NCBI GenBank assembly: GCA_903839405.1
Contig: CAIMCD010000038.1
Coordinates: forward strand, 62,001-126,000
DNA: 64,000 nucleotides
Origin: an uncultured Chlorobiaceae bacterium
GTDB lineage: Bacteria; Bacteroidota; Chlorobiia; Chlorobiales; Chlorobiaceae
Direction: 5' to 3'
Shown: positions 8,751-20,014 of the stretch, piece by piece
Position numbering within the stretch: position 1 is the first letter of the stretch
Layout: each line of letters starts with the position of its first letter
Position numbers and translations under genes: made by a program
Notes under the pieces: generated by a model
Databases searched by the model: none
What the model was told of the DNA's origin: nothing
The model's input: the letters and a program-made list of their open reading frames with translations, nothing else

Positions 8751-10157
8751 TTACCGTGCATCGCTCTTTCTGCAGCTATCTGCAACCCTTGATGCAAGAT
8801 GGGTAATATCCCCCGCCCCCATAAAGAGCAGCATATTTCCATGCACGGCAAGCGGCCGGAGGATGGAATAAAGCCGCTCCCGATCGGCAATAAACTCTAC
8901 ATGCTTTCCGCCCGCCTTTCTGACTGCGGCCGCCACAAGCTCCCCATCCACTCCGGGGTAATCGGCCCCTTTTTCACGGGCCGGATAGACATCGGCCACA
9001 TAGACCATGTCGGCCCGCGAAAGGGCCCAGCCATACTCATCGGCAAACTCTTTGGTGCGGGAGAAGAGATGGGGCTGAAAAACGGCAATAACCTTTAATT
9101 CCGTCCACCCGCTCTTGGCCGCCTTGACCGTCACCTTGACCTCTGATGGGTGGTGGGCGTAATCATCAACAACCATCAACCCTTTGCCGTTATCGTACTT
9201 TACCTGGAAGCGACGCCGCATACCGCTGTAGTGCCCAAGACCCATAATCAGCTTTTCAGGCTCAATGCCAAGCTCAAGGCCGGCAGAAAAAGCCGCCAGG
9301 GCATTCAATACATTGTGGCGTCCCGGCACATTGATGGCAACATCCGGGTAGTTACGACCAAATGCCTCAATCGTAAAGGTGGTGCGGGTTTTTTCCAGCT
9401 TAATATCCGAGGCCATAACATCCGCCGGCTCCTCAATACCGAAGGTGGTGTGGCGGCGGTTGAGCGAGGAGATGATTTTGCGGATCTCCGGCCAGTCAAC
9501 ACAACAGATCACCCGTCCATAAAAAGGCACCTTGTTGGCAAAGGCCACAAAGGAGCGCTTCAACTCCTCAAGCGTACCATAGGTATCCATATGCTCGGAT
9601 TCAAGGCTGTTGACCACAGCAATGGTTGGGGTAAGCTTCAAAAAAGCGCGGTCATACTCATCAGCCTCGATAACCATAAACTTCCCCTCGCCAACCACGG
9701 TACTCCCTTTCAGATAATCCGATATGCCGCCGATCATCACGGTCGGCGATTCGCCCGACTCGATCAGCATGGTGGCAATCATCGCCGTTGTGGTGGTTTT
9801 GCCATGCGTACCTGCAACACAGATTCCGTAGGTGTAGCGCATGATTTCGCCCAGCATTTCATCCCGCTTGATAACCGGAATACCGGCTTTTTCGGCGGCA
9901 ATGATCTCGATATTCTCTTCCGGCCGGATTGCCGAGGAGTAGACCACAACATCGCACGATTGAACCTGTTCCTCCCGGTGACCTTTGTAGATCACGGCCC
10001 CGCGCTCGGCAAGTTTTTCAGTCACCTCTCCCGTCGACATGTCGGAACCCGTAACCCCGAATCCTGACTTCAGGAGCAGCTCGGCTATAGCACTCATGCC
10101 TGCACCACCAATACCGACAATATGAACACTTTTTGTTTTTCCCAGTTCCATGTGCAT
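8751..10157 (-). CDS. murC: UDP-N-acetylmuramate--L-alanine ligase MurC
   Basis: MurC adds L-Ala to UDP-MurNAc in the cytosol. The 468 residues carry the N-terminal nucleotide fold [16 protein letters not shown], the ATP loop [13 protein letters not shown], the central [10 protein letters not shown] motif and the C-terminal [12 protein letters not shown] signature. An ATG two codons in (10151) has a better spaced AAGAAAGAG, so translation may start there. It sits between murG and ftsQ. There is an 82-base gap before ftsQ, where murB and ddl often lie in other bacteria; neither is present here. Confidence 0.96.
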   Translation of the reverse strand: MHMELGKTKSVHIVGIGGAGMSAIAELLLKSGFGVTGSDMSTGEVTEKLAERGAVIYKGHREEQVQSCDVVVYSSAIRPEENIEIIAAEKAGIPVIKRDEMLGEIMRYTYGICVAGTHGKTTTTAMIATMLIESGESPTVMIGGISDYLKGSTVVGEGKFMVIEADEYDRAFLKLTPTIAVVNSLESEHMDTYGTLEELKRSFVAFANKVPFYGRVICCVDWPEIRKIISSLNRRHTTFGIEEPADVMASDIKLEKTRTTFTIEAFGRNYPDVAINVPGRHNVLNALAAFSAGLELGIEPEKLIMGLGHYSGMRRRFQVKYDNGKGLMVVDDYAHHPSEVKVTVKAAKSGWTELKVIAVFQPHLFSRTKEFADEYGWALSRADMVYVADVYPAREKGADYPGVDGELVAAAVRKAGGKHVEFIADRERLYSILRPLAVHGNMLLFMGAGDITHLASRVADSCRKSDAR

Positions 10158-10165
10158 GCTCTTTC

Positions 10166-11263
10166 TTAAATATTTTTTACAAGATTGATGATCCGCTGGG
10201 CAAGCTGACGGGCCGCATCAGGATAGGCCAGTTTCAGGGCAGCCTGGCCCATAAGGGTGAGTCGATGGCGATCCTGCAGCAACTCAAGAATACTTTCTCC
10301 CGATGCCGACTGGCCCAAAGCCTCATCCTCAACAAGCATGGCCGCCCCGCCGGCAACCAGAGCCTGGGCATTATGGCGCTGATGATCACCCGTCGCATAG
10401 GGATAGGGCACAAGCACCGAGGGCTTGGCAAGATTGGTCAGTTCCGCAATGGATGAGGCTCCCGCCCTGCAGAGCACCAGGTCAGAGGCGCTGTAGGCCG
10501 CGCCCATATCCTCAATATAGGGCCCCAGCCAGAGATGAGGAGAGGGGGTGACCTGCGCTTTTATCCGCTCATAGTCGCGAGCGCCGGTCTGCCAGATCAG
10601 ATTTGCCGAGCGGGTAATGGCGCTGAGCTGCTGCAGCACTGCGCTGTTGATCGAGCGCGCCCCAAGGCTTCCGCCAAAAACAAGCAGGGTTGGACGCTCT
10701 TCGTGCAGCCCGAATCGCTCCCTTGCCAGAGCCGGCTCCAGTACCATAAATGATCGGGCGGGATTGCCTGAAACAAAGACCCGCTTTCTGTTTCCAATAA
10801 AGCGCCGCGCCTCCTCAAAGGAGAGATGCACTTCGGTGGCACGCCGCGCAAGCAGTTTGGTTGTGAGGCCAGGAAAGGCATTCTGCTCCTGAATAAGGGT
10901 TTTTTTCCCCATGAGCTGGGCCGCAAACAGCAGGGGGGCACTAACAAATCCGCCGGTACCGACCACAACATCGGGCGCCTCCCGGACAATCAGGGAAACC
11001 GCTCGGCCCAATGCCTTTCCAAAATCCGCAAGGACACCAAGATTATCCTGAAGTGCCGCCACAGAGAGGCCTCGTTTCAACCCTCTGACCGGCAGAAGAT
11101 GAAGCGGGTAGCCAGCTCTTGGCACTTCGGTCGCCTCAATACCACGGCTTGTGCCAGCAAAAGCAAGAGCACTATTGGGCACCAGACGGCGAAGCTCTCC
11201 GGCCATGGCGATAGCCGGATATAAATGGCCGCCGGTACCTCCTCCGGCAAAAAGCACCTTCAT
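10166..11263 (-). CDS. murG: Lipid II synthase MurG (GlcNAc transferase)
   Basis: MurG transfers GlcNAc from UDP-GlcNAc to lipid I at the inner face of the membrane. The 365 residues start with the glycosyltransferase-B loop [16 protein letters not shown], continue with GTGGFVSAP, and have the second G loop [13 protein letters not shown] and the donor-site stretch [15 protein letters not shown]. The start codon overlaps the ftsW stop by 4 bases (ATGA), indicating translational coupling with the flippase/synthase partner. Confidence 0.96.
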   Translation of the reverse strand: MKVLFAGGGTGGHLYPAIAMAGELRRLVPNSALAFAGTSRGIEATEVPRAGYPLHLLPVRGLKRGLSVAALQDNLGVLADFGKALGRAVSLIVREAPDVVVGTGGFVSAPLLFAAQLMGKKTLIQEQNAFPGLTTKLLARRATEVHLSFEEARRFIGNRKRVFVSGNPARSFMVLEPALARERFGLHEERPTLLVFGGSLGARSINSAVLQQLSAITRSANLIWQTGARDYERIKAQVTPSPHLWLGPYIEDMGAAYSASDLVLCRAGASSIAELTNLAKPSVLVPYPYATGDHQRHNAQALVAGGAAMLVEDEALGQSASGESILELLQDRHRLTLMGQAALKLAYPDAARQLAQRIINLVKNI

Positions 11264-12465
11264 GAGAGGCTCCTCTCTTTAAGCTCAGAAAGTACCATGC
11301 GTTCTCTCTCCCGTTTTTTATGGCCCGATATACTCATCAGAATACCAACCCCGAGAGAGTTAAAGAGCAGCGCCGTTCCCCCGTAACTGATAAACGGGAG
11401 CGCAACTCCGGTGGTCGGAAGCAGATGACAGGCAACAGCAATATTGATGAGGGCAAAAAAGGTAATGGCGATGGTAATGCCGCTTGCAACATATTTGCCG
11501 AAGGTATCCGGCGCATTGCGGGCAATAGTCAAGCCGCAGATAAAAAAGCCGGCAAAAAGCGCAAGCACGACAAGGGCCCCTACAAAACCATACTCCTCAC
11601 CGATCACAACAAAAACAAAATCATTATAGGAGAGCGGCAGATAGAGCTCCCGCTGCTTGCTCGCCCCTATGCCAAGCCCAAAGAGCCCGCCGTTTCCCAA
11701 ACCAATCAATGCCTGAAGCACCTGATAACTCATCCCGTTTTCATGCCCGCTGAAAAAGGAGAAGAGCCGTGCTCGCCGGTATGGGGCGGCCAGGGCAAAA
11801 ACCGTTGCCACGGCAATCATCGGGGCGGCCGTAGCCAGAAGGTGGCGCAGATTGACCCCGCCGATAAACATGAGGATAAAGCCGATCAGGGCAATAAGCG
11901 ATGCCGTGCTGAAATTCGGCTCAAGTGCCACAAGCGCCACAACGGTCATCAAGAGGGTAATGAGCGGGTAATAGGAGGTATGGAGATCGCGGATATAGCC
12001 CTGTTTTTCGCTGATAAGGCGCGAAAAATGAAAGATCACCGCATATTTGGCAAAATCCGATACCTGGAATTTTACCGGCCCGAAACCAATCCATCGGGCG
12101 GCCCCCGAAATAATGCCGACCGCTTTCATGGAGAGCAAGAGGGTCAAGAGTGCAATGCTCGCAAAGAGCATGATTTTGCTGGTTTTCCAGAAAACATGAT
12201 AATCAAGCTGCGCAAAGAGGAGGATCGTAAAAATACCAAGCACGGAAAAGGTAAGCTGCCGCCACAAAAAATATTCGGAACTGGAATACTTGTTCTCCGC
12301 CCATCCCGCACCGCTGCTGTACACAACAACAATGCCGATGCACATAAGAATGGCCACAATGAGCAGCAGGAGTTTGCCGGCAATGCCCTCTCCACCCAGG
12401 GAGAACGAAGGTTCGTTGAAAGCGGTTACCCCGGCCGGTTCGGGTATGTTATCACGGTTCAGCAT
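11260..12465 (-). CDS. ftsW: SEDS peptidoglycan glycosyltransferase FtsW
   Basis: FtsW polymerises septal glycan together with FtsI. About 401 residues with some ten membrane segments and SEDS landmarks: [31 protein letters not shown], the loop [17 protein letters not shown], and [20 protein letters not shown] near the end. ATG at 12465 overlaps the murD stop by 7 bases (ATGCTGA). A GTG seven codons upstream (12486) is possible but would deepen the overlap to 28 bases. Confidence 0.94.
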   Translation of the reverse strand: MLNRDNIPEPAGVTAFNEPSFSLGGEGIAGKLLLLIVAILMCIGIVVVYSSGAGWAENKYSSSEYFLWRQLTFSVLGIFTILLFAQLDYHVFWKTSKIMLFASIALLTLLLSMKAVGIISGAARWIGFGPVKFQVSDFAKYAVIFHFSRLISEKQGYIRDLHTSYYPLITLLMTVVALVALEPNFSTASLIALIGFILMFIGGVNLRHLLATAAPMIAVATVFALAAPYRRARLFSFFSGHENGMSYQVLQALIGLGNGGLFGLGIGASKQRELYLPLSYNDFVFVVIGEEYGFVGALVVLALFAGFFICGLTIARNAPDTFGKYVASGITIAITFFALINIAVACHLLPTTGVALPFISYGGTALLFNSLGVGILMSISGHKKRERERMVLSELKERSLS

Positions 12466-13856
12466 ATCGGTAACTGATGAACACACTCTTTAAACCTTCG
12501 TCCGCGATCTTCAAAATTCTCGAACATGTCAAAACTGGAGCAGCCGGGAGAGAAGAGCACGGTATAGCCTTGGCTGGCAACCTCATGCGCCAGCGTCACG
12601 GCCTCCTGCAAGGAGGATGCTGGCTGAACGGGCACAACACCTGCAAAGGCCGAAACAATCTTGGCCTTTGACTCGCCAAGGGCAATCAGCATCGCAACCT
12701 TTTGCTGCACAAGCGGGAGAATAGAGGTGTAGTCGTTGCCTTTGTCCCGACCGCCGGCAATCAGCACCACCTGGCCCGGCACCGCTTCAAGCGCCTGGCG
12801 CATCGCATTGATGTTGGTGGCCTTGGAATCATTGATCCAGCCAGCGCCATTGCGGGCCATGACCAACTCCTGACGATGCTCAACTCCCCCGAACTCCCGG
12901 AGAGCCAAACGTACCGACTCATTGCCTATCCGAAGGGCTCCCGCAACTGCAACCGCTGCAAGCACATTGGAAATATTGTGCCGCCCACGAAAACTCTCTT
13001 TCAGGAACTCCGGGGTCTTGATGACCGGCTCATCCCCGATGGCCGTGCGCCGCACAATGGTATCGCCATCAAGCAAAACCAGTGTAGCGTCGCCGCATCT
13101 CTCAATCAACGGCTCCAGACCAAACGGTATGATTTTGAACCCAAAGCGCTCTGTGCCACCTGAAAAATGGGCCGCAAGCAGAGGGTCATCCGCGTTATAG
13201 ACAAGCGTATCCTGCGGGTCCTGGTTGGCATAGATGCGGAACTTCGCCGCCGCATACTGCTGCAGGTCGCCCTCATACCGGTCGAGATGATCCGGCGTAA
13301 TGTTGGTAATAACCGAGATTTCGGGCTTGAAGGAAACCGTGCGCTCCAACTGGTAACTGCTCAGCTCCACAACCGCAATATCCAAAGGCTGCATCTCTGA
13401 AACCATCGAAGAAAATGGCAGGCCGATATTGCCGACACAGTATGCCCGGTAGCCATGCTTCTGGCCATCGACCTCGCAGATGCGGTGCACAAGGGTGGAT
13501 GTTGTTGTTTTTCCGTCCGTACCGGTAATACCGACAATCCTTGCTTGGCAAAAGAGGCTGGCAATCTCAATCTCGCTGTAGAGAGCTATCCCCCGCTGGA
13601 GCAGGCTCTGCACAACCGGAGCGTGGGGCGGAATACCGGGACTCAGAACAGCAAAATCGGCATCATAGACCCGCTCCGAATGGCCCTGCTGCTCAACGGC
13701 TATCTGTTGCTCGTGGATGCGCTGCAGCTCTGCCTCTCCGACAGGGCCGAACTCGCTGAGGAGTACCTCGGCACCCTTCGTGCGAAGCAGGCTGGCAACG
13801 GCAAGGCCACTTTTACCCGCGCCGATGACCGACACTTTTTTCCCCGACAGGTTCAT
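12459..13856 (-). CDS. murD: UDP-MurNAc-L-Ala--D-glutamate ligase MurD
   Basis: MurD adds D-Glu to UDP-MurNAc-L-Ala. The product begins [20 protein letters not shown], which matches the family N-terminus; the open frame extends 31 codons upstream into mraY, but that extension has no similarity, so ATG 13856 (6 bases after the mraY stop) is chosen. Motifs are the ATP loop [35 protein letters not shown] and WINDSKATN with INAMRQALE. Length is 465 residues, slightly longer than the roughly 440 typical of E. coli. Confidence 0.95.
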   Translation of the reverse strand: MNLSGKKVSVIGAGKSGLAVASLLRTKGAEVLLSEFGPVGEAELQRIHEQQIAVEQQGHSERVYDADFAVLSPGIPPHAPVVQSLLQRGIALYSEIEIASLFCQARIVGITGTDGKTTTSTLVHRICEVDGQKHGYRAYCVGNIGLPFSSMVSEMQPLDIAVVELSSYQLERTVSFKPEISVITNITPDHLDRYEGDLQQYAAAKFRIYANQDPQDTLVYNADDPLLAAHFSGGTERFGFKIIPFGLEPLIERCGDATLVLLDGDTIVRRTAIGDEPVIKTPEFLKESFRGRHNISNVLAAVAVAGALRIGNESVRLALREFGGVEHRQELVMARNGAGWINDSKATNINAMRQALEAVPGQVVLIAGGRDKGNDYTSILPLVQQKVAMLIALGESKAKIVSAFAGVVPVQPASSLQEAVTLAHEVASQGYTVLFSPGCSSFDMFENFEDRGRRFKECVHQLPIC

Positions 13857-13861
13857 CACAG

Positions 13862-14968
13862 TTATCTGAGTTTTAAGGTCATGAGACTCGCCAGAAAAAA
13901 GAGAATAGTGATGATCCAGAAGCGGATCACAATCTTTTGCTCCGGCCACCCTTTCAACTGGAAGTGGTGATGCAGGGGGGCCATCAAAAATATCCTCCGG
14001 CCCTGACCAAAGCGCATTCTCGTATATTTGAAATAGAGCACCTGCAGGGAGACCGAGAGGGTTTCAAGAAAAAAGACCCCGGCAAGTACCGGCAAAAGCA
14101 GCTCCTGCTTGATAAAGAGAGCAATAACGGCAATAGCGCTGCCCAGGGCAAGTGAGCCGGTATCGCCCATGATGATCTCCGCCGGATTGGAGTTAAACCA
14201 TAAAAAGCCGACACAGGACATCACAATGGCCATACTGACAACCGTCAGCTCTCCGCCTCCGGCAATAAAGGGAATCTTCAGATAGGAGGCATAGACCGCA
14301 TTTCCGGCCAGGTAAGAGAAGGCGCCAAGTCCGGAGAAGACAATGGCCGAACTGCCGGAAGCAAGGCCGTCAAGACCGTCGGTCAGGTTCACCGCATTCG
14401 ATACGGCCATAATGATAAAGATGACCATCGGGATATAAAAAATCCCGTAATCAATGGTCAAATGCTTGAAAAAGGGGACCGTGGTCTCTGAGAGCAGCAC
14501 CGAAAAAGCCGGATCAAACCAGGTATAGAGCCCAATCACCAGACCCAGAGAGAGCTGGCCGATCAGCTTGTAGCGGGCTGAAAGGCCTCCCTTGATTTTC
14601 AGCACAACCTTGCGGTAATCGTCAATAAAACCAATCACTCCCATCCAGAGCACCGCCAGCATCACCAGCCAGACATGCGGATCAGTGAATTTTGACCAGA
14701 GCAGCACGGATACCTCTATTGAAAAAATAATGAGCAGCCCGCCCATCGTAGGCAGAGCTTTTTTCTTGCGATGCTCCGGAGGCGCCTCCTCCTTGACCGG
14801 CTCAATAAAACGGGATTTCAGGTAACGGATAAATCCGGGACCGGCAAGCAGGGTGATCAATAACGCCGTAATTGCGGCCGCACTTGTCCTGAAGGTGAGA
14901 TACTCAATAACACCAAGCCCTGGAGGATCAAAAACATGTTTAATGTAGCGCAACAAATAATAAAGCAT
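13862..14968 (-). CDS. mraY: Phospho-MurNAc-pentapeptide transferase MraY
   Basis: MraY forms lipid I on undecaprenyl phosphate. The 368-residue polytopic protein has the catalytic landmarks [20 protein letters not shown] (the Asp pair) and [14 protein letters not shown], plus a late HHH-containing loop ([11 protein letters not shown]) expected for the family. It starts 15 bases after murF and ends 6 bases before murD. Confidence 0.97.
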   Translation of the reverse strand: MLYYLLRYIKHVFDPPGLGVIEYLTFRTSAAAITALLITLLAGPGFIRYLKSRFIEPVKEEAPPEHRKKKALPTMGGLLIIFSIEVSVLLWSKFTDPHVWLVMLAVLWMGVIGFIDDYRKVVLKIKGGLSARYKLIGQLSLGLVIGLYTWFDPAFSVLLSETTVPFFKHLTIDYGIFYIPMVIFIIMAVSNAVNLTDGLDGLASGSSAIVFSGLGAFSYLAGNAVYASYLKIPFIAGGGELTVVSMAIVMSCVGFLWFNSNPAEIIMGDTGSLALGSAIAVIALFIKQELLLPVLAGVFFLETLSVSLQVLYFKYTRMRFGQGRRIFLMAPLHHHFQLKGWPEQKIVIRFWIITILFFLASLMTLKLR

Positions 14969-14983
14969 ACCCTCTGTCTTTAC

Positions 14984-16402
14984 CTATGGTTTTGTTTTTT
15001 CGTTGATAAGCGAGTCAACCACACGCTCAAGCTGCATACCCCGCGATCCCTTGAAGAGCACGGTGTCCCCCTCATGGAGGAGAGCCAGAAGCGCCTCCAG
15101 CAGTTTTTCATGACTCTCGAAATGGCCCTGGCTGCATTTGGGAGCGGCCCTCGATATTCGCCGGGCTCTCTCTCCAAACGTATAGAGCAGAGCAACATCG
15201 CTCTGCTGAATATAACGGCCAATGGTGTCATGTTCACTATCTCCGGCCGCTCCAAGCTCCAGCATATCACCCAGCACCGCAACTCGACGGCCACGGCACG
15301 GCATATCGCAGAGCGCGTCAATGGCGAGGCGCATGGAGTCCGAATTGGCATTGTAGGTATCGTTGAGGATCCAGAGACCGCCCGCCTCCTGAACCTCAAG
15401 CCGCTTCCATCCGGGAGCCGGCATAAGCTTTTGAAGCCCGTCAACGATCTGGCAGAGCGAGAGGCCAAAATGCACACCGACGGTAGCGGCTGCAACCGCA
15501 TTGAGCACATTGTGCTTGCCGGTAAAGTTCAGCTCCACCCTTTCGCTCCCAAGAGGTGTCAACAGCAGGAAGGAGAGCCGCCCCGAAGGCTCCACCAAAA
15601 TATCGCGGGCTTGGCAGAGCGCATCGGAACCCTCACCGATACCATACCGGAGCGTTTCGTCCAGACCAGCGCCGGCACCCTGGAGCCATGGGTCATCGGC
15701 ATTGATAAAAGCCGTGCCGCCATGCTGGCGAAGATAATTGAAGAGCTGTGTTTCCTCCGCAGCCACCCCCTCAAGATCAACCAGAAACTCCAGATGCTCA
15801 TGGCCAATATTGGTCAACAGTGCATGGCTAGGCATGGCAATCCCCGCAAGGAGCTCCATCTCTCCCGGATGATTGATCCCCAGCTCAAGAACCGCAATGC
15901 CGGTGTCACGACGAAGCTGCAAGAGCGTAAGCGGCACGCCCAGATGGTTGTTCCGGTTCCCCTTGCTCATCTGCACCCTGAAAGCGGTGGCGAGCACCGA
16001 GGCCACCATCTCCTTGGTGGTGGTTTTGCCATTGCTCCCTCCGATAGCCACTACGGGAATGGAAAACTTGCTCCGGTAACTTCTTGCGAGCTGCTGCAGG
16101 CCGGCCACACTATCCGGCACAACAATAAACCCTTTTCCCGCCGGAGGCATCAGTGAGTCGTGCGCCTCGTGCCACTCTCGGCTCACCATGGCCCAAGATG
16201 CCCCATGCTCAAAAACCGTGTCGATATAACTGTGGCCGTCGGTTCGCTCCCCTTTCAGGGCCACAAAGAGTTCACCCCCCTTCACCTCCCGGGAATCAAT
16301 GACAACAACCGGATCCACAAGCTCCGCGGGAGGCGGGCTATCCACGGAAGCAAACAGCTCTCCGATAGCGCAGAAATCATCCAACGTCAGCACACCCTTC
16401 AT
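14984..16402 (-). CDS. murF: UDP-MurNAc-tripeptide--D-Ala-D-Ala ligase MurF
   Basis: MurF completes the pentapeptide precursor by adding D-Ala-D-Ala. The 472 residues have the N-terminal uridine domain (VVIDSREVKGGELFVALKG), the ATP loop AIGGSNGKTTTKEMVA, the GNRNNHLGVPLTLL segment specific to MurF, and ILNDTYNANSDSMRLAIDAL. Its start overlaps the murE stop by 4 bases. No ddl gene for the D-Ala-D-Ala donor is in the window. Confidence 0.96.
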   Translation of the reverse strand: MKGVLTLDDFCAIGELFASVDSPPPAELVDPVVVIDSREVKGGELFVALKGERTDGHSYIDTVFEHGASWAMVSREWHEAHDSLMPPAGKGFIVVPDSVAGLQQLARSYRSKFSIPVVAIGGSNGKTTTKEMVASVLATAFRVQMSKGNRNNHLGVPLTLLQLRRDTGIAVLELGINHPGEMELLAGIAMPSHALLTNIGHEHLEFLVDLEGVAAEETQLFNYLRQHGGTAFINADDPWLQGAGAGLDETLRYGIGEGSDALCQARDILVEPSGRLSFLLLTPLGSERVELNFTGKHNVLNAVAAATVGVHFGLSLCQIVDGLQKLMPAPGWKRLEVQEAGGLWILNDTYNANSDSMRLAIDALCDMPCRGRRVAVLGDMLELGAAGDSEHDTIGRYIQQSDVALLYTFGERARRISRAAPKCSQGHFESHEKLLEALLALLHEGDTVLFKGSRGMQLERVVDSLINEKTKP

Positions 16403-17961
16403 CGCTCGCCCTCCACGGTTGGAGAGGCGGAAAATTTTTCCTGCATATAGATTTTCAAATACTCCTGATCCGAAAAAAACTCTTTACGTCCCCTAATCTC
16501 CTGATACTTTTCATGCCCCTTTCCGGCCACAAGCAGCACATCTCCGCTTTCAAGCAGGTCAACGGCTCGCTGAATGGCTTCCGCCCGGTCACGGATCCGG
16601 ATATAGTTCCCGCCACTCATACCCTGCTCGATCTCATCAAGAATCAGCTCAGGATCCTCGTTTCGGGGATTATCGGAGGTAATGATAACAAAATCAGCAT
16701 TTTTTGAGGCAATTTTGCCCATTTCAGGCCGCTTTGCCCTGTCCCTGTCGCCTCCACACCCGAAAACAACCAGGATACGGGCACCGGGAGGCTTGAGCCC
16801 TCCAAGGGTTACAAGGGCCTGGAAGAGTGCATCGGGCGTGTGGGCATAGTCTACAAAAGCCGTGCCAATAACCGGGCTGCCCCAGACCCGCTCCATGCGC
16901 CCCTCAACCGAGGAGACGGCGGAGAGGGAGCGGCAGATCGCTTCAGGTGCAATGCCCATTGCCCGACCAACCGCCGCAGCCTCAAGCACATTCATGACAT
17001 TGAAGCTTCCCGGTAGCCCGACCTGCATGTGAACAACAGCTTCAGGAAAATGCATAGCCACATCGGTTGAGGTGATCGTACTCGCAAGGGTCTCCGCCCT
17101 GAAAAGCTTTCCGCATGAGGGTTCCAAAGCAAGACGGGGCTGCATGGTGCAGCAATATCGTTTTTCATGCGCGACCCGCTCCGCCATCTGGCGGGCATAA
17201 GGGTCGTCAATATTCAACACCGCAACCCCTTCAGGGTGAAGCTGATCGAACAGGAGCTGCTTGGCCGCGCCGTACTCCGCCATGGATTGATGAAAATCAA
17301 GGTGCTCCATAGTCAGATTGGTAAAGAGCGCCGCGTGAAAGCGGATACCGAAAACCCGCTGCAACACCAGCGCATGGGAGGAGACCTCCATAACCACGGC
17401 CCGGCATCCGGCCTCAACCATCTGGCTGAACAGCCCGTGCAGCTCATGCGACTCGGGAGTGGTTCGCTCCAGCGCAATCTCCCGGCCGGAAAAGGTGCAG
17501 AGATGGGTGCCGATATAGCCGGCCGTGATTCCGTTATCATTGAGCATTGCCGTAATCAGCTTTGCTGTGGTGGTTTTGCCGTTCGTACCGGTCAAGCCGA
17601 TAATCTGCAGTCGGTCAGCCGCCTTCCGATAAAAAAGCCGGGAGGCAACCGCCAAAGCTTTTCGGGCATCCGATACCTGTATATAGAGGCAATCCGGCAC
17701 CATGAGTGCCGGAAACTCTTCGCAGAGCACCGCGGCCGCACCGCCCTCAATTGCCGCACCGATAAAACGTTGACCATCAGTGCAATAACCCCTGACCGCA
17801 ACAAAAAGCGAGCCAGGCACAACCGCTCTGGAGTCACAGGTAACCGAAGTGATCACCTGATGGGCTGGAGCATGACCCGAAAGAGCCTGATGCTCCAGGC
17901 CCAGCAGCAGCTCCTCAATCAGCAGCTCCTGACGGCCATTACTCTCCCTGTGAGGCATCAT
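16399..17961 (-). CDS. murE: UDP-MurNAc-tripeptide synthetase MurE (meso-DAP type)
   Basis: MurE adds the third residue of the stem peptide. The 520 residues show TCDSRAVVPGSLFVAVRG, the ATP loop GLTGTNGKTTTAKL, TTPESHELH and the C-terminal ITSDNPRNEDP. The DNPR motif is the established marker of meso-diaminopimelate specificity, so the wall should be DAP type, as expected for a Gram-negative. GAGGAAA precedes the first of two adjacent ATG codons. It lies 21 bases after ftsI and overlaps murF. Confidence 0.96.
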   Translation of the reverse strand: MMPHRESNGRQELLIEELLLGLEHQALSGHAPAHQVITSVTCDSRAVVPGSLFVAVRGYCTDGQRFIGAAIEGGAAAVLCEEFPALMVPDCLYIQVSDARKALAVASRLFYRKAADRLQIIGLTGTNGKTTTAKLITAMLNDNGITAGYIGTHLCTFSGREIALERTTPESHELHGLFSQMVEAGCRAVVMEVSSHALVLQRVFGIRFHAALFTNLTMEHLDFHQSMAEYGAAKQLLFDQLHPEGVAVLNIDDPYARQMAERVAHEKRYCCTMQPRLALEPSCGKLFRAETLASTITSTDVAMHFPEAVVHMQVGLPGSFNVMNVLEAAAVGRAMGIAPEAICRSLSAVSSVEGRMERVWGSPVIGTAFVDYAHTPDALFQALVTLGGLKPPGARILVVFGCGGDRDRAKRPEMGKIASKNADFVIITSDNPRNEDPELILDEIEQGMSGGNYIRIRDRAEAIQRAVDLLESGDVLLVAGKGHEKYQEIRGRKEFFSDQEYLKIYMQEKFSASPTVEGER

Positions 17962-17982
17962 AAAAATTTCCTCTTCATCGTG

Positions 17983-19980
17983 TTAGCGTGACACAAGCGT
18001 CAACCGTACCATGCGTTTCTTTTCAACCCTTGTGCCCGGCGCAAGACTCTGGCGCTGCACAACGCCATTAACATCCCCGGCAACATCCATCTGCAGGGAG
18101 AGCCATTTCAAAAGGCGCTCGGCATCACGCCCCTTCATGCCTCTCAACTCGGGCACCTCTACCGTTGCCAAAGAGTCAATAACCGTCTGTTCAGGGGAAC
18201 GGAACGCCAGGTTTTTCTGCATCTCCTCTGAACAGGCAATCATTCTTGTTGCGATCTTTGAGAATACCGGAGCGGCCACGGTGGCGGCATAATAGGCTGT
18301 TTTGGGATCTTCAACAAGCACAATAATGGCATAACGGGGAGCCTCAACCGGAAAAAAACCGACAAATGAGGAGACATAAACCGGTCTGGCATAGGAGCCT
18401 CCGGCTGCGCGCCGGGCGGTTCCGGTCTTGCCGGCAACACTCATGCCCGGCAGGGCCGCACTTTTGGCCGTACCGCTGTCCACCACCGCCTTAAAATACT
18501 CCCGGCTCAGATAGCGGGCCGTTTCCGGCAGAACCGCCCTCCGCACCGGCTCGGGCGCACTCTCACGAACCACCTTCCCTTCGGCACTGATCACTCGCTT
18601 GATAATAAGGGGTCGCATCAACTCGCCATCATTGGCAAGCGTTGCATAAGCCTGCAAAATCTGCAGGGGTGTGGTCATAACCTGATAGCCGTATCCCATC
18701 CACGGAAGCGTCGTACTGTCCCATCGCTCCAGGGGACGAACCCTTCCGGGTGACTCGCCAACAAGGCCGATTCCGGTTTTCTCTCCAAACCCGAAACCCT
18801 TTGTATAGGCATAGAACTTCTCGCGCCCGACCGCCATGGCGGTTTTGGCCGCAACAATATTGCTGGAATACATGATGGCCTGCCGAAAGGTTATGTTGCC
18901 ATAGGGCTCATGATCGCGGATGAAAAGCTTGTAGATCGGCATAATACCGTTATTGGCAAAAACCATATCGGTTGCCTTGCGCTTCAGCACCTCGGTTGCC
19001 GCAGAGGCCATAACCAGCTTGAAGGTCGAGCCCGGTTCATAACTGTCGGTAACCGCACGGTTGCGCGCTTTTTCAGCACTCCAGGTTGTGCGGCGATTCA
19101 AATCAAACGTAGGACTATTGGCCATGGCCAGAATCTCTCCGGTACGAACATCCATCACAATACTCGCGGCCGCATTGGCATTGAACTTCGTGACCGCCAT
19201 GGCCAGCTCATCTTCAACAATGCTTTGGATATCGGCATCAAGCGTCAACTGAACCGTATTGCCTTTGACCGGATCCTGCTGCTGGGCATCGGGAGCCGGA
19301 TAACGGATGCCGGTAGCCGAGCGCTGATAAATTTTTGTGCCGTCACGCCCCTTCAGCTCCCGGTTCAACTGGAGTTCAAGCCCGCTGCTCCCCTCATTTC
19401 GACTATCCGTAGAGCCAATCACCTGGGCGGCAACATTGAGGTAGTAGCGCTGCTGCTCCCGTTCCGACCAGACGCCCGGAATTTTTTCCTGCAAAAGCGG
19501 CAAAGCTTTTGCTATAGGGATGTTGCGGCCCAGAACAACGGTTCCCTTGCGTCTCAGCTCTTGCAGGTAAACCTCCTTGCCACGACCCAGGTGACGAGCA
19601 AACAACTGCGCAATGTTGCGCGAGTTATCAAAGGTTTTCTGCTTGCCGCTCTTTCGATCGACAACCGCCTTGCCATCTTCATCAACGAGCAGGGTATTGC
19701 GGACACTTTTAGAGTCCGCATAGAACGAGATTGACTCTATGCTTTCGGCCAGCATGCGTCCATGACGATCAAGGATAACGCCCCGTGGAGCAATCTCGGT
19801 GATGACCCGCTCATACTGCCGGGCGGCTTTCAGCTTGTATTTTTTGACATTGATCACCTGGATGCTGAGCAGCATGGCTATGATTGCGGCAATAAACACC
19901 ACAAAAACGATGATCACGATACCCAGACGCTTGCCTGTCTGGTGCTCACCCGGTTTTTTGGTGTTCTCTTGATCATTCAT
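17983..19980 (-). CDS. ftsI: Septal transpeptidase FtsI/PBP3 with PASTA domain
   Basis: This class B penicillin-binding protein cross-links septal peptidoglycan. The 665 residues contain a cytosolic tail, one membrane helix (about 19-45), the dimerisation region with PRGVILDRHGRMLAES, the transpeptidase domain with SxxK in YEPGSTFKL, SSN in MYSSNIVAAK and KTGTA, and a C-terminal PASTA domain (about 600-665, VEVPELRGMKGRDAERLLK). A PASTA domain on FtsI is common in Bacteroidota, Chlorobiota and Gram-positives but absent from E. coli FtsI. It lies between ftsL and murE. Confidence 0.95.
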   Translation of the reverse strand: MNDQENTKKPGEHQTGKRLGIVIIVFVVFIAAIIAMLLSIQVINVKKYKLKAARQYERVITEIAPRGVILDRHGRMLAESIESISFYADSKSVRNTLLVDEDGKAVVDRKSGKQKTFDNSRNIAQLFARHLGRGKEVYLQELRRKGTVVLGRNIPIAKALPLLQEKIPGVWSEREQQRYYLNVAAQVIGSTDSRNEGSSGLELQLNRELKGRDGTKIYQRSATGIRYPAPDAQQQDPVKGNTVQLTLDADIQSIVEDELAMAVTKFNANAAASIVMDVRTGEILAMANSPTFDLNRRTTWSAEKARNRAVTDSYEPGSTFKLVMASAATEVLKRKATDMVFANNGIMPIYKLFIRDHEPYGNITFRQAIMYSSNIVAAKTAMAVGREKFYAYTKGFGFGEKTGIGLVGESPGRVRPLERWDSTTLPWMGYGYQVMTTPLQILQAYATLANDGELMRPLIIKRVISAEGKVVRESAPEPVRRAVLPETARYLSREYFKAVVDSGTAKSAALPGMSVAGKTGTARRAAGGSYARPVYVSSFVGFFPVEAPRYAIIVLVEDPKTAYYAATVAAPVFSKIATRMIACSEEMQKNLAFRSPEQTVIDSLATVEVPELRGMKGRDAERLLKWLSLQMDVAGDVNGVVQRQSLAPGTRVEKKRMVRLTLVSR

Positions 19981-20014
19981 GCTCTAGTCCGGTTCATTTT
20001 GTTCGCTGCACCCC

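Noticed and set aside
11320..12477. A 385-codon plus-strand frame opposite ftsW, rich in Lys, Asn and Gly.
   Set aside because: Mirror of a membrane protein gene; hydrophobic codons read backwards give polar residues. No start signal or similarity.
13856..13949. N-terminal extension of MurD by 31 residues.
   Set aside because: It lies inside mraY and lacks similarity; the family N-terminus begins at ATG 13856.
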